DNA of 64,000 nucleotides, taken from the NCBI RefSeq assembly GCF_023544715.1, contig NZ_JAMJEZ010000005.1, forward strand, positions 62,001 to 126,000, read 5' to 3'. The notes under the pieces are model-generated. The model saw only the letters and a program-made list of their open reading frames with translations, ran no database searches and had not been told where the DNA came from. The position numbers were made by a program, and so were the translations under genes. Shown one piece after another: positions 1 through 17,162 of the stretch; position 1 is the first letter of the stretch; every line of letters begins with the position of its first letter. This DNA comes from Pseudomonas eutrophicaquae. Its GTDB lineage: Bacteria > Pseudomonadota > Gammaproteobacteria > Pseudomonadales > Pseudomonadaceae.

Positions 1-3542
<3,542 letters not shown>

Positions 3543-3569
3543 GCCGGCGAATCCCGCGCCACCCGCGAC

Positions 3570-3597
3570 AAAAGGCACGGCACCCGCCGTGCCTTTT
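3570..3597 (+). terminator. Rho-independent terminator of gltBD
   Basis: GGCACGGC (3574-3581) pairs perfectly with GCCGTGCC (3586-3593) around an ACCC loop, flanked by AAAA and TTTT. It begins 28 bases after the gltD stop. The A/T flanks could also let it work from the other strand. Confidence 0.85.
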
Positions 3598-3600
3598 GCT

Positions 3601-3630
3601 TTGCGCAGGCGGCGGACGCTTTGCGACAAT
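3601..3630 (+). promoter_or_regulatory. Possible sigma-70 promoter of hemE
   Basis: TTGCGC (3601-3606) and GACAAT (3625-3630), 18 bases apart, form a weak -35/-10 pair just after the gltD terminator and 28 bases before the hemE start. Matches to consensus are partial, so this is a position-supported guess. Confidence 0.3.
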
Positions 3631-3658
3631 GCCGGCCTGACTTTCCCCGGAGGCCGTG

Positions 3659-4726
3659 ATGACCGCCCTGAAGAACGACCGTTTCCTGCGTGCCCTGCTC
3701 AAGCAGCCCGTCGATGTCACCCCGGTGTGGATGATGCGTCAGGCCGGCCGCTACCTCCCCGAATACCGCGCCACCCGCGCCAAGGCCGGTGACTTCGTCA
3801 GCCTGATGAAGAACCCGGAGCTGGCCTGCGAGGTGACCCTGCAGCCGCTGGATCGCTACCCGCAGATCGACGCGGCGATCCTGTTCTCCGACATCCTGAC
3901 CATCCCCGATGCCATGGGCCAGGGCCTGTATTTCGAGACCGGCGAGGGGCCGCGTTTTCGCAAGATCATCCGCAGCCTGGCCGATATCGAGGCGCTGCCG
4001 ATCCCCGATCCCGAGCAGGATCTGGGCTATGTGATGGATGCGGTGCGCACCATCCGCCGCGAGCTGAACGGCCGCGTGCCGCTGATCGGCTTCTCCGGCA
4101 GCCCCTGGACGCTGGCCACCTACATGGTCGAGGGCGGCTCCAGCAAGGATTTCCGCCAGTCCAAGGCGATGCTCTACAGCGACCCGCAGGCGATGCACGC
4201 GCTGCTGGGCAAGCTGGCAGATTCGGTGACCGCCTACCTGAACGGGCAGATTCGCGCCGGCGCGCAGGCGGTGCAGATCTTCGACTCCTGGGGCGGTTCG
4301 CTATCGGCTGCGGCCTATCAGGAGTTCTCGCTGGCCTACATGCAGAAGATCGTCAACGGGCTGATCCGTGAACACGAGGGCCGGCGCGTGCCGGTGATCC
4401 TGTTCACCAAGGGCGGCGGCCTGTGGCTGGAGTCGATGGCCGAGACCGGTGCCGAGGCGCTGGGGCTGGACTGGACCTGCGATATCGGTCAGGCCCGTGC
4501 CCGGGTCGGCGACAAGGTGGCCCTGCAGGGCAATATGGACCCGAGCGTGCTATACGCCACACCCGCGGCGATCCGTACCGAGGTGGCGCGCATCCTCAAG
4601 GCCTATGGCGCCGGCTCAGGCCATGTGTTCAACCTCGGGCATGGCATCACCCCGCAGGTCGATCCGGCCCATGCGGCGGCCTTCTTCGAGGCGGTTCATG
4701 AGCTGTCGGCGCCTTACCATGCGTGA
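3659..4726 (+). CDS. hemE: Uroporphyrinogen decarboxylase
   Basis: 355 residues, normal length. It decarboxylates the four acetate side chains of uroporphyrinogen III to give coproporphyrinogen III, a cytosolic step of haem synthesis. The N-terminal signature [17 protein letters not shown] carries the conserved Arg residues that bind substrate carboxylates. [13 protein letters not shown] is the second family signature, and the C-terminal NLGHGI motif is present. An in-frame GTG lies one codon upstream (3656); the ATG at 3659 sits after a good CCCCGGAGG site at 3644-3652. It stands alone between two terminators, so it is probably transcribed by itself. Confidence 0.97.
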   Translation: MTALKNDRFLRALLKQPVDVTPVWMMRQAGRYLPEYRATRAKAGDFVSLMKNPELACEVTLQPLDRYPQIDAAILFSDILTIPDAMGQGLYFETGEGPRFRKIIRSLADIEALPIPDPEQDLGYVMDAVRTIRRELNGRVPLIGFSGSPWTLATYMVEGGSSKDFRQSKAMLYSDPQAMHALLGKLADSVTAYLNGQIRAGAQAVQIFDSWGGSLSAAAYQEFSLAYMQKIVNGLIREHEGRRVPVILFTKGGGLWLESMAETGAEALGLDWTCDIGQARARVGDKVALQGNMDPSVLYATPAAIRTEVARILKAYGAGSGHVFNLGHGITPQVDPAHAAAFFEAVHELSAPYHA

Positions 4727-4761
4727 GTGAGCCCGCGCCGTCCGGTGCCGGTTATTCCGCT

Positions 4762-4799
4762 AACGCCGCAGCCCGCAACGGCTGCGGCGTTGTTGTTTG
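4762..4799 (+). terminator. Rho-independent terminator of hemE
   Basis: A perfect 12-bp stem (4762-4773 with 4780-4791) around a CGCAAC loop is followed by a T-rich run (TTGTTGTTTG). It starts 36 bases after the hemE stop. Confidence 0.87.
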
Positions 4800-4832
4800 T
4801 GGGCGCCGGGCACCGTGCTTCGGGCGCCGTGC

Positions 4833-5228
4833 TCAGCCAAGGTCCGCGGCGATCGAGAAGCTGCGCTGGCGCAGCTCAGGCTCATAGATATCGCCGGTGA
4901 AGATCAGCTCATCGGCGCCGGTCTGCTCCAGCAGCACCTCCAGACGCGCCCGCACCTTATCCGGGCCGCCAATCACCGCGAGCCCCAGAAACTCGCCGAC
5001 CGCCTGCTGCTCGTGGGGCTGCCAGAGCGGGGCCATCGACGTGACCGGCGGGCGCAGCGCGGTGTTCTCGCCCCGCAGCAGGCACAGCACCCGCTGGTAG
5101 GCGGTGGTGGCGAGCAATGTGGCTTCCTCGTCGCTGGGTGCGGCGATCAGCGGCACGCCGATCATTACATGGGGCTTATCGAGCACGGCGCTGGGCTGGA
5201 AGTGCTCGCGGTATACGGGACAGAAGGC
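4833..5228 (-). pseudogene. C-terminal remnant of a luciferase-like (LLM class) flavin oxidoreductase
   Basis: The open frame runs from a stop at 5229-5231 to a stop at 4833-4835 (about 131 residues). The translated part, containing YREHFQPSAV, DKPHVMIGV and a C-terminal GGPDKVRARLEVLLEQTGADE stretch split over two segments, matches the last third of MsnO8/YhbW-type LLM flavin monooxygenases, which are normally about 330 residues. The N-terminal ~200 residues, with the substrate and most flavin contacts, are missing. Only GTG codons (for example 5186) could start translation and no ribosome-binding site is evident. The break lies directly against the 3' end of the MFS gene at 5265, which suggests an old deletion. 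Base composition is like the neighbours. Calling it a dead gene is inference from the missing domain. Confidence 0.75.
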
Positions 5229-5264
5229 TCATCGACGCTCCAATCAAAAGGACAGGGTGCAGGC

Positions 5265-6464
5265 TCAGGCGGCCGGCGGCGCGAGGCGGGCCAAGTGCAC
5301 GCCCACCGCCAGCGCGATCAGCAGCAGGGCGGTGATGAACAGGCCGACGCCCCACCAGCCGGCCTGCTGCCAGAACAGTCCACCCAGGGTGCCGGCAATG
5401 CTGGAGCCTAGGTAATAGCTGAACAGGTACAGAGAGGCGGCCTGGCCGCGGGCCTGACGGGCACGCTGGCCGACCCAGCTGCTGGCCAGCGAGTGGGCGG
5501 CAAAGAAGCCGAAGGTGAACAGCAGCATGCCGCACAACACCAGCCACAGCGCACTGGCCAGGGTCAGCAGCAGGCCGGCGAGCATCACCAGGATCGACGG
5601 CCAGAACACCCGGTGCCGGCCAAGCCGGTCAGCGAGGATCCCGGCCTGGGTCGAGCTGTAGGTGCCGGAGAGGTAGACCAGCGACAGCAGCCCGACCAGG
5701 CTCAGGCTCAGCTGATAGGGCGCCTCCAGCAGACGGTAGCCGATGTAGTTGAACAGGGTGACGAAGCTGCCCATCAGCAAAAACGACTCGAGAAACAGCC
5801 ACGGCAAGCCCCGATCGCCCAGATGCTGGCGCAGGCCGGCCAGCAGGGTGGCCGGATGCAGGGCCAGCGGCTGAAAGTGCCGCGAAGCCGGCAGCAGGCG
5901 GGCGAACAGCAGCGCGGCGAGCAGCGCCAGGGCGCCCAGCGTGGCGATCGCCGCCTGCCAGGAGAGGTAATCGACCAGCACGCCACTCAGCAGGCGGCCG
6001 CTCATGCCGCCCAGTGCATTGCCGGAGATGTACAGGCCCATCGCCAGGCCCAGATGCAGCGGGTGGATCTCCTCGCTGAGGTAGGACATCGCCACCGCCA
6101 CCAGCCCACTCAGCGAGGCGCCGAGCAGGGCGCGCATCAGCAGGAAGCTGCTCCAGCTGGGCATCAGCGGGCCGAGCAGGGTGCAGAGTGCGGCGGCCAG
6201 CAGCGCGCTGACCATCACCGGTTTGCGGCCGATGGCATCCGACAACGGGCCGGTGAACAGCAGGCCGATGGCCAGGGCCAGGGTGGTCACGGAGAGCGCC
6301 AGGCTGCTCTGCGCCGCGCTCAGGGCAAAGTGCGCGGCCAGCACCGGCAGCATCGGCTGCACGCAGTAGAGCAGGGCGAAGGTGGCAAACCCACCGGCAA
6401 ACAGCGCCGCGCTGGTGCGGCGAAAGGCCGGTGTGTCCTTCTCGATGTACAAGGGCTCGCCCAT
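5265..6464 (-). CDS. ynfM: YnfM-like MFS transporter
   Basis: 399 residues with about 12 hydrophobic segments, an inner-membrane major facilitator. The loop-2/3 motif GPLSDAIGRKPVM is the MFS signature. Long stretches match the E. coli YnfM sequence as I remember it (FALLYCVQPMLPVL, YLSEEIHP, GLYISGNALGGMSGR, FSYYLGSSIAGTLGG). YnfM has been linked to export of small molecules such as arabinose or drugs, so the substrate is uncertain. The frame is open up to 6602, but the ATG at 6464 gives the family N-terminus (MGEPLYIEKDTPAF). It diverges from the parA-like gene across 118 bases that must hold both promoters. Confidence 0.88.
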   Translation of the reverse strand: MGEPLYIEKDTPAFRRTSAALFAGGFATFALLYCVQPMLPVLAAHFALSAAQSSLALSVTTLALAIGLLFTGPLSDAIGRKPVMVSALLAAALCTLLGPLMPSWSSFLLMRALLGASLSGLVAVAMSYLSEEIHPLHLGLAMGLYISGNALGGMSGRLLSGVLVDYLSWQAAIATLGALALLAALLFARLLPASRHFQPLALHPATLLAGLRQHLGDRGLPWLFLESFLLMGSFVTLFNYIGYRLLEAPYQLSLSLVGLLSLVYLSGTYSSTQAGILADRLGRHRVFWPSILVMLAGLLLTLASALWLVLCGMLLFTFGFFAAHSLASSWVGQRARQARGQAASLYLFSYYLGSSIAGTLGGLFWQQAGWWGVGLFITALLLIALAVGVHLARLAPPAA

Positions 6465-6582
6465 GGTGGCTCCCGGTTTGGCGGCAAAGGCGCTGCGGAC
6501 GCATTCTCGCCGCTGCGGTGACGAGCGGCGAGTGGTTTCGACTAGACTGCGTCGATACCTGTATTGGCAATCGGAGGAATCG

Positions 6583-7347
6583 ATGCGACGTGTGGTTTTC
6601 AATCAGAAGGGCGGCGTGGGCAAATCCAGCATTGCCTGCAACCTGGCGGCGGTCAGCGCCGCAGAGGGCTACCGGACCCTGCTGATCGACCTGGACAGCC
6701 AGGCCAACTCCACCCATTACCTGACCGGGCTCAGTGGCGCAGACATTCCGCTCGGCATCGACGACTTCTTCCGTCAGGTGCTGGCCGGCAGTGCCGGCAA
6801 GAAGCCGCGGGTGAAGATCCTCAACACCCCGTTTACCAACCTCGATGTAGTCTCCGCCGGGCAGGAGCTTGCCGATCTGCAGCCCAAGCTCGAGCAAAAA
6901 CACAAGATCAACAAGCTGCGCAAATTGCTCGACGAGCTGGCCGAGGACTATGAGCAGATCTATATCGACACGCCGCCGGCGCTGAATTTCTACACCATCT
7001 CAGCGCTGATTGCCGCCGACAAGGTGCTGATTCCCTTCGACTGCGACAGCTTCTCCCGCCAGGCACTGTACGGGCTGCTCGCCGAACTCGACGAGCTGCG
7101 CGAGGATCATAACGAGGCGCTGCAGGTCGAGGGCATTGTGGTCAATCAGTTCCAGCCGCGCGCCGCGCTACCCCGGCAGATGCTCAGCGAACTGCAGGCC
7201 GAAGGGCTGCCGCTGCTGCCGGTGTACCTGCACAGCTCGGTGAAGATGCGTGAATCCCATGAGGTGTGCATCCCGCTGATCCATCTGGATCCGCGCCACA
7301 AGCTGACCGAGCAGTTCGTCGCCCTGCACGCGCACCTCACGGGCTGA
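6583..7347 (+). CDS. Orphan ParA/Soj-type ATPase
   Basis: 254 residues. The deviant Walker A of the MinD/ParA group, KGGVGKSS, starts at residue 9 (signature Lys9, P-loop Lys14), and IYIDTPPA is the Walker B region. ParA proteins dimerise on ATP and position DNA or protein cargo in the cell. No parB, no cargo gene and no parS-like repeat is next to it, so it is not a standard partition pair. Chromosomal copies in Pseudomonas lie in the same context, beside an MFS gene and a universal stress gene. The ATG at 6583 follows a GGAGGA site (6573-6578); the open frame further upstream overlaps the divergent MFS start and is not used. Cargo is unknown. Confidence 0.85.
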   Translation: MRRVVFNQKGGVGKSSIACNLAAVSAAEGYRTLLIDLDSQANSTHYLTGLSGADIPLGIDDFFRQVLAGSAGKKPRVKILNTPFTNLDVVSAGQELADLQPKLEQKHKINKLRKLLDELAEDYEQIYIDTPPALNFYTISALIAADKVLIPFDCDSFSRQALYGLLAELDELREDHNEALQVEGIVVNQFQPRAALPRQMLSELQAEGLPLLPVYLHSSVKMRESHEVCIPLIHLDPRHKLTEQFVALHAHLTG

Positions 7348-7352
7348 GCTGC

Positions 7353-8138
7353 TCAGGGCACCAGCAGCAGATCGCAGGGCGGCTCGCGCAGCCACTGCAG
7401 CGCCAGGCTGCCGAGCAGGGTATCGCTCAGCGCGCCGCGGCCGTGCTGACCGAGTGCCAGCAACTGCGGGGCGGTTTCCGCCAGCACCTGCTGCAGGCAC
7501 TGCTCACGCTCACCGGCGCGCCAGCACGCCTGTAGGCGGGGGGCGCTGGCGGGCAGGTGCCGCACTTCCTCGGCTAGCAGGGTGTCGAACAGGTCACGCT
7601 CAAACGCCAGTGCGGCCGGATCATCATCGGCCTGCAGGCGCGCCACTTCGTGGATATGCAGCGCCTGCAGGCGGGCTTCCGCGGTCAGCAGTGAGGCGCT
7701 CAGCTGCAGGGCGCGGCTGGCACAGGGCGAAAAGTCCAGCGCGGCCAGCGCGGACTGCCAGGGCGCGGACTGGACCGCCAGCAGCAGCGGCACCGTGCAG
7801 CGCTGGGCGATCTGCTCCAGCGTGGTGCCGGCAAAGCCCTCGGCGACCGCGCGGTGGTGGCGCCCGACCAGCAGCAGGTCTGCCTCCAGACTGTGCAGTG
7901 CGCTGAGCACTTCAGGCACCACGGCGCCGTGGGCGATGTGCAGGCGCGCCTCGATGCCGTGTGCACTGTTCAGACGATCACTCAGCTGTGCCCGCACGGC
8001 GCCCAGCTCATCCTGCTCGCCACGGACATGCAGCAGCGTCAGGCGCGCGCCCAGCTGATGGGCGAGCGCTACGGCGCGTTGCAGGGCCAGATCGGCTTCA
8101 GCGCTGAGGTCATGGGCGATGAGTAGGTGCTTGAGCAT
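7353..8138 (-). CDS. Tandem-domain universal stress protein
   Basis: 261 residues with two Usp domains in a row (about 1-130 and 131-261). The second keeps the nucleotide-binding pattern GQHGRGALSDTLLGS (G-x2-G-x9-GS). The first has a degenerate version around GRHHRAVAEGFAG. Such proteins are cytoplasmic and bind ATP or other ligands under stress; no specific role can be read from the sequence. The ATG at 8138 gives the family start MLKHLLIAHDLS, although the frame is open to 8165. Its 3' end is convergent with, and only 5 bases from, the parA-like gene. Confidence 0.9.
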   Translation of the reverse strand: MLKHLLIAHDLSAEADLALQRAVALAHQLGARLTLLHVRGEQDELGAVRAQLSDRLNSAHGIEARLHIAHGAVVPEVLSALHSLEADLLLVGRHHRAVAEGFAGTTLEQIAQRCTVPLLLAVQSAPWQSALAALDFSPCASRALQLSASLLTAEARLQALHIHEVARLQADDDPAALAFERDLFDTLLAEEVRHLPASAPRLQACWRAGEREQCLQQVLAETAPQLLALGQHGRGALSDTLLGSLALQWLREPPCDLLLVP

Positions 8139-8254
8139 GGGGCAGGGATCGTCGTGAAGGGGCATTCAGTATGCCTGAACCGGCTCACGATGGTCTGGGG
8201 CGGGCGCCCTGGATGAATGCAGGGCTTGGTGTAGCGCCGATCAAGGGCGGGCCG

Positions 8255-8304
8255 TTAGGATGCCGCCCGCGGCCGTGCGAACAGGTACGGCCGCATCCTC
8301 CTAA
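8255..8304 (+). promoter_or_regulatory. Structured leader upstream of the small lipoprotein ORF
   Basis: AGGATGC (8257-8263) pairs with GCATCCT (8293-8299), and inside it GGCCGT (8271-8276) pairs with ACGGCC (8287-8292), leaving a 7-base bulge and a 10-base loop. TTAGG (8255-8259) can alternatively pair with CCTAA (8300-8304). No T-run follows. The element ends 15 bases before an AAGGA site, so it could be an RNA control element or a DNA operator; I recognise no known riboswitch. Confidence 0.45.
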
Positions 8305-8331
8305 CCGATGGTTTGCACAAGGAATCTCATC

Positions 8332-8412
8332 ATGCTGCGTCTTGCCGCGCTGTTTGCCACCGCATTGCTGCTCAGTGGCTGCTCGGGCGTACCGTTTGTG
8401 CCGTGTATCTAA
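8332..8412 (+). CDS. Very small putative lipoprotein (26 residues)
   Basis: The frame reads MLRLAALFATALLLSGCSGV followed by PFVPCI. It has a short hydrophobic signal and a textbook lipobox (LSGC, Cys17). Cleavage would leave a lipidated peptide of only ten residues (CSGVPFVPCI). An AAGGA ribosome-binding site lies at 8319-8323, 8 bases from the ATG, and the start is preceded by a strong inverted repeat. The frame is too short for codon statistics. Tiny lipoproteins of this sort exist in Pseudomonas and other proteobacteria, mostly without known function. It ends 18 bases before the convergent carrier gene. Confidence 0.6.
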   Translation: MLRLAALFATALLLSGCSGVPFVPCI

Positions 8413-8419
8413 GGCATCG

Positions 8420-8445
8420 CTGGCGCCGCCTCACAGCGGCGTCAG
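8420..8445. terminator. Hairpin between convergent genes
   Basis: CTGGCGCCGC (8420-8429) pairs with GCGGCGTCAG (8436-8445), with one mismatch (a G-U or A-C pair in RNA, depending on the strand), around a 6-base loop. It spans the stop codon of the minus-strand carrier and lies just after the small lipoprotein ORF. There is no T-run on either side, so it is at best a weak two-way terminator. Confidence 0.4.
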
Positions 8446-10221
8446 CGGCCAGAACAGCGGGATCACCAGGCTTGCGACCAGCCAGAGCAGGATGTTCAGC
8501 GGAATGCCGATCCGCAGAAAATCACTGAAGCGATAACCACCGGCGTTGTACACAAAGGTATTGGTCTGATAGCCGATCGGGGTGGCGAAGCTGGCGCTGG
8601 CAGCGAACATCACCGCGACCACAAAGGCCCGCGGATCCACCCCCAGATGCTCGGCCATGCCGATGGCAATCGGCGTGACCAGCACCGCCACCGCGTTGTT
8701 GGACAGTATCTCGGTGAAGATCGAGGTAAAGAGGTAGATGAGCGACAGCATCAGCAGCGGCCCGGCCCAGGGCAGCCAGCCCATGACGTTTTCCACCAGC
8801 AGCCGCACCAGCCCGACCTTGTCCATCGCCACACTCACCGCCAGCATGCCGAAGATCAGGCTGAGGATCTTCCAGTCCACCGCCTTGTAGGCGTCGTCCA
8901 CATCCAGGCAGCGGGTGGCCAGCACCAGCGCGGTGCCGATGATTGCCAGCCCCTCGATCGGCATGATGCCGAGTGCAGCCAACAGCATCACCGCCGCGGT
9001 GGTCAGCAGGGCAATCGGTGCCTTTTCGCGGCGATAGCTGCGCTCCTGCACGGCATTCAGGCTGATCAGCTCGCCATTGTCGGCAAAGCGCTTGATCTGC
9101 GCCGGCGTGCCCTCGACCAGCATCACATCGCCAAACTGCAGCTGGAAGTCGTCGAGATTGCCCTGGATGTTTTCGTCCTGTCGGTGCACCGCCAGCACGT
9201 TGATGCCGTAACGGGCGGTCAGGTCCAGATCGCGCATTGGCCGGTGGCTGTAGCGCGAGTTGCGCCCGACGATGGCCTCGGCCAGCACCGCGTCCTGATC
9301 GCTCAGGGTCTCGAAGGCCTCGCCGGTGTTGAAGGTCAGGTGATTGCTGCCGCGCAGCTCCAGCACATCGCTGACCTGGCCATGCACCAGCAGCAGGTCA
9401 CCGGTCTGCAGGACAAAATCATGGGCCGGCCGGCTGATCTGCTCGCCACCGCGCTCCAGTTGCAGCACCTGCAGGCCGCTGCCGCCGTTGAGGTTGGCCT
9501 CGGCGATGCTCTTGCCGATCACTGGCGAGCTGCCGGGCACCCGCAGCTCGCTCATGAAGGTGCGCTCAAGGTCCGGGCGCAGCTGCTTGGAGAGGGTTTC
9601 CCGCGCGGGTAGCAGGCGCTTGCCGATGGTCAGCAGGTAGAGCATGCCGACGGCGGCAAGGATCAGTCCGGCGCCGGTGATCTCGAACATGCCAAATGGC
9701 TCGATGCCGGCCTTGCGCGCCACGCCATCGACCAGGATGTTGGTGGAGGTGCCGATCATGGTCAGGCTGCCGCCGAGGATGGTGGCGTAGGAGAGCGGAA
9801 TCAGCAGCTTGGAGGGCAGGGTGCCAGCCCGCTTGGCCAGCGCAATCGCCACCGGGGTGAGGATCGCCACCACCGGGGTGTTGTTGAGAAACGCGGAGAC
9901 CACCAGCGCGGTGATGGTGATGCCGGCCAGCACCCGGGTCGGGCTGGTGCCGACCCGCTCACCCAGCCAGTTGCCCAGCGTGTCGATGCAGCCGGTGCGC
10001 TCAAGGGCCGCGGAGAGCACGAACATGCAGGCGATGGTGATCGGCGCCGAGTTGGACAGCACGCCCAGCACTTCCCGGGGTTCGAGCAGCCCGCTGATCA
10101 GTAGCGCCGCCACGGCAATGGCCACGACGATGTCTGGGCTCCACTTCTCGCGCACAAAGGCGAACAGGATCCACACCAGCAGGGCAGCGACGAACCAGAG
10201 GGACAGGGATTCCGGGAGCAT
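8431..10221 (-). CDS. SLC13/DASS-family anion carrier with two RCK_C (TrkA-C) domains
   Basis: 596 residues. Hydrophobic N- and C-terminal halves (about 1-200 and 375-596) flank a soluble centre with two TrkA-C/RCK_C-type domains, the layout of 'SLC13 family permeases'. Duplicated SLC13 signatures SFLNNTPVV and TEILSNNAVAVLVTP carry the conserved Asn-Asn/Thr pairs, each followed by an inner-membrane helix pair, and TSTN is present near residue 170. Relatives carry dicarboxylates, sulfate or other divalent anions with sodium; the substrate here is open. Two nearby ATGs compete: 10227 and 10221. The AAGG at 10228-10231 is correctly spaced (6 bases) only for 10221, which is chosen. The frame further upstream to 10314 lacks support. 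Confidence 0.85.
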   Translation of the reverse strand: MLPESLSLWFVAALLVWILFAFVREKWSPDIVVAIAVAALLISGLLEPREVLGVLSNSAPITIACMFVLSAALERTGCIDTLGNWLGERVGTSPTRVLAGITITALVVSAFLNNTPVVAILTPVAIALAKRAGTLPSKLLIPLSYATILGGSLTMIGTSTNILVDGVARKAGIEPFGMFEITGAGLILAAVGMLYLLTIGKRLLPARETLSKQLRPDLERTFMSELRVPGSSPVIGKSIAEANLNGGSGLQVLQLERGGEQISRPAHDFVLQTGDLLLVHGQVSDVLELRGSNHLTFNTGEAFETLSDQDAVLAEAIVGRNSRYSHRPMRDLDLTARYGINVLAVHRQDENIQGNLDDFQLQFGDVMLVEGTPAQIKRFADNGELISLNAVQERSYRREKAPIALLTTAAVMLLAALGIMPIEGLAIIGTALVLATRCLDVDDAYKAVDWKILSLIFGMLAVSVAMDKVGLVRLLVENVMGWLPWAGPLLMLSLIYLFTSIFTEILSNNAVAVLVTPIAIGMAEHLGVDPRAFVVAVMFAASASFATPIGYQTNTFVYNAGGYRFSDFLRIGIPLNILLWLVASLVIPLFWPLTPL

Positions 10222-10348
10222 GGGCATCCTTGGAGCGAATCTCGGGAGGGGTAGCAAACCGGCGCAGCGCGCACGGCACCGGCAAAGATAAGAGCCTCGC
10301 CTTAGATCGTCCAAGAATGTTTGGGAAGGTTTATATGTATTTTTGGCT

Positions 10349-10380
10349 GGTCAGGCGCCGCCACAGAAGGGCACCTGACC
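10349..10380 (-). terminator. Imperfect hairpin downstream of selO
   Basis: An 11-bp stem with one mismatch (10349-10359 with 10370-10380) begins 10 bases after the selO stop, reading on the minus strand. The bases that follow on that strand are A-rich rather than T-rich, so termination is uncertain. The A/T-rich stretch at 10321-10345 next to it may hold the promoter of the minus-strand SLC13 gene. Confidence 0.35.
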
Positions 10381-10390
10381 TGCGTGTACT

Positions 10391-15171
<4,781 letters not shown>

Positions 15172-15234
15172 GACGAAGGGTTCCAGAGCAAAAATGAGGG
15201 AAGACGCAGCCATCTAGCCGGATAAGTCGGGGCA

Positions 15235-16974
15235 TCAGAGGAGCAGGCCGGCACCCGGCGGCTTGCCGCCGGGAATGCGCAGGCCGACCTTGCGGACACG
15301 CTTGCCATCCATCTGCGCCACCGTCCAGATCAGCCCGGCCCATTCGACTTGGTCGCCCACCACCGGTTCCCCGCCGATCCGCTCGGCCAGCAGCGTGGCC
15401 AGGGATTCGTCGGCCGCCAGCCCGTCAAGGCTCAGGCCATACAGGGCGGCAATCGCGCCAAGCTGGGCGTCGCCCTCAAGGATGAAGTCACCGAAGAAGC
15501 GCAGGTCACGCTGCGGCGCCTCGCTGAACAGTTTGCCAAGTGCTTCCAGATCGTACTCATGGCCGATCACACAGAGGATGTCGCCGGCCTCCAGACGGGT
15601 GCTGCCGCTGGGGTGCAGCAGCTCCTTGCGGCGAAATAGCGCGGCGATGCGGGTGCCTTCTGGCATCTTCAGCTCACGCAGCGGCGCACCGACGCACCAG
15701 CGATCCGCCCGCAGGCGATAGATGAACAGCTCCCACTCGCTGGTCGGGTGGATCTGCAGGCCGGCGCGGGAAATCGGCGAGGGCTGCGGCGGCACCTCGA
15801 CCCGCGCCTTGCGGGCCGCAAACGGCAGGGTGCTGCCCTGCAGCAGCAGCGAGACCAGCACGATGAAGAACGCCACGTTGAAATACAACTGCGCCTGGGG
15901 CAACCCCGCCATCAGCGGGAAGACCGCAAGGATCACCGGCACCGCGCCGCGCAGGCCGACCCAGCCGATGAACAGCCGCTCGCGCAGCGCGAAGCTGCGA
16001 AACGGTGCCAGGCCAATGAACACCGCCAGCGGCCGGGCGACGAAGATCATCCACAGCGCCAGAGACAGCGCCGGCAGGGCGATCGGCAGCAGAGCGTGCG
16101 GGGTGAGCAGCAGGCCGAGCACCAGGAACATGCCGATCTGGCTGAGCCAGGCCAGGCCATCGAACATGTGCAGGATGCCGTGGCGGTTGCGGATCGGCCG
16201 GTTGCCCAGCAGCAGGCCGCAGACATACACCGAGAGAATGCCGCTGCCGCCCAGCGCACTGCTGATGGCAAACAGCAGCAGCCCGCCACTGACCGCCAAA
16301 AGCGGGTACAGGCCATCGGCCAGGCTGATGCGGTTGATCAGCTGTTGCAGCAATGCGCCGCCGGCCAGGCCGATCAGGATGCCTAGACCGAACTGCTGCA
16401 GCAGATCCAGCAGGAATCCCCAGCCAAAGTCGCTTTGCCCGGACGCGAGCATGCCGATCAGCGCGACGGTGAGGAACATCGCCATCGGATCGTTGCTGCC
16501 CGACTCGATCTCAAGCGTCGCCCCGACCCGCTCATTGAGGCCCTTGCCATTGAGCAGGTTGAACACCGCCGCCGCATCGGTCGAGCCGACGATGGCGCCG
16601 ATCAAAAGGCCCTGCAGCGGGCTCAGATCGAACAGCCAGGCGGCCATCAGCCCGGTCATCCCGGCCGTCAGCGCCACCCCCAGGGTGGCCAGCGAGAGCG
16701 CCGGCCACAGCGCCACCCGGAAGGTCGCCACCCGGGTACGCATGCCGCCATCGAGCAGGATCACCGCCAGCGCCAGGTTGCTGACCAGATACGCCAGCGG
16801 GTAGTTATCGAAGGCGATGCCGCCGATGCCATCCTCGCCGGCCAGCATGCCGACGCCCAGAAAGATCACCAGCACCGGGATGCCGATACGGGCTGAAACG
16901 GCGCTGACCAGAATGCTGGCGCCGACCAGCAGGGCGCCGATCAGGAGCAGGCTGTTGATGGTGACGGCATCCAA
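15235..16974 (-). CDS. nhaP2: K+(Na+)/H+ antiporter NhaP2 (CvrA)
   Basis: 579 residues, one more than E. coli NhaP2. A CPA1 membrane domain with about 12 helices (1-390) contains GSTDAAAVF and ESGSNDPMA, the conserved Asp sites of proton exchange. A TrkA-C domain (about 405-490) and a CorC/HlyC-type C-terminal domain follow. Long blocks match E. coli CvrA as I remember it ([35 protein letters not shown]). NhaP2 expels K+ in exchange for protons at the inner membrane. The start is a TTG at 16974 giving [11 protein letters not shown] like the family N-terminus, with GGAG 8 bases upstream; the ATG at 17013 would add 13 atypical residues. It is divergent from rlmJ and precedes the mechanosensitive channel gene. 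Confidence 0.94.
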   Translation of the reverse strand: MDAVTINSLLLIGALLVGASILVSAVSARIGIPVLVIFLGVGMLAGEDGIGGIAFDNYPLAYLVSNLALAVILLDGGMRTRVATFRVALWPALSLATLGVALTAGMTGLMAAWLFDLSPLQGLLIGAIVGSTDAAAVFNLLNGKGLNERVGATLEIESGSNDPMAMFLTVALIGMLASGQSDFGWGFLLDLLQQFGLGILIGLAGGALLQQLINRISLADGLYPLLAVSGGLLLFAISSALGGSGILSVYVCGLLLGNRPIRNRHGILHMFDGLAWLSQIGMFLVLGLLLTPHALLPIALPALSLALWMIFVARPLAVFIGLAPFRSFALRERLFIGWVGLRGAVPVILAVFPLMAGLPQAQLYFNVAFFIVLVSLLLQGSTLPFAARKARVEVPPQPSPISRAGLQIHPTSEWELFIYRLRADRWCVGAPLRELKMPEGTRIAALFRRKELLHPSGSTRLEAGDILCVIGHEYDLEALGKLFSEAPQRDLRFFGDFILEGDAQLGAIAALYGLSLDGLAADESLATLLAERIGGEPVVGDQVEWAGLIWTVAQMDGKRVRKVGLRIPGGKPPGAGLLL

Positions 16975-17120
16975 GGGGCAATCTCCGAAGGCACGCAGGC
17001 GGGAAGGGCGCACGCCGAGCGTGCCGTGTCGATTCTACCTGTGGATGCCGTGGCGGTTGATAAAAACTGCCGCTGTGAGCGGCCGCCGGCGCGCACGGCT
17101 CTGCGCCGGGCAAGCCGGCT

Positions 17121-17128
17121 GGTAAACT
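17121..17128 (+). promoter_or_regulatory. Possible extended -10 promoter of rlmJ
   Basis: A TGGTAAACT block (the -10 hexamer TAAACT is at 17123-17128, preceded by TG) sits 34 bases before the rlmJ ATG. No convincing -35 is seen, which fits an extended -10 promoter. The rest of the 188-base divergent region toward nhaP2 (16975-17162) shows no other clear element. Confidence 0.35.
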
Positions 17129-17162
17129 CGCCCGCTGTTTGTTCCTGCCCCGGATATCGTCG

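Noticed and set aside
16975-17162. Possible small gene in the nhaP2-rlmJ gap
   Set aside because: No frame with a ribosome-binding site and coding bias was seen; the gap is best explained as two divergent promoters.
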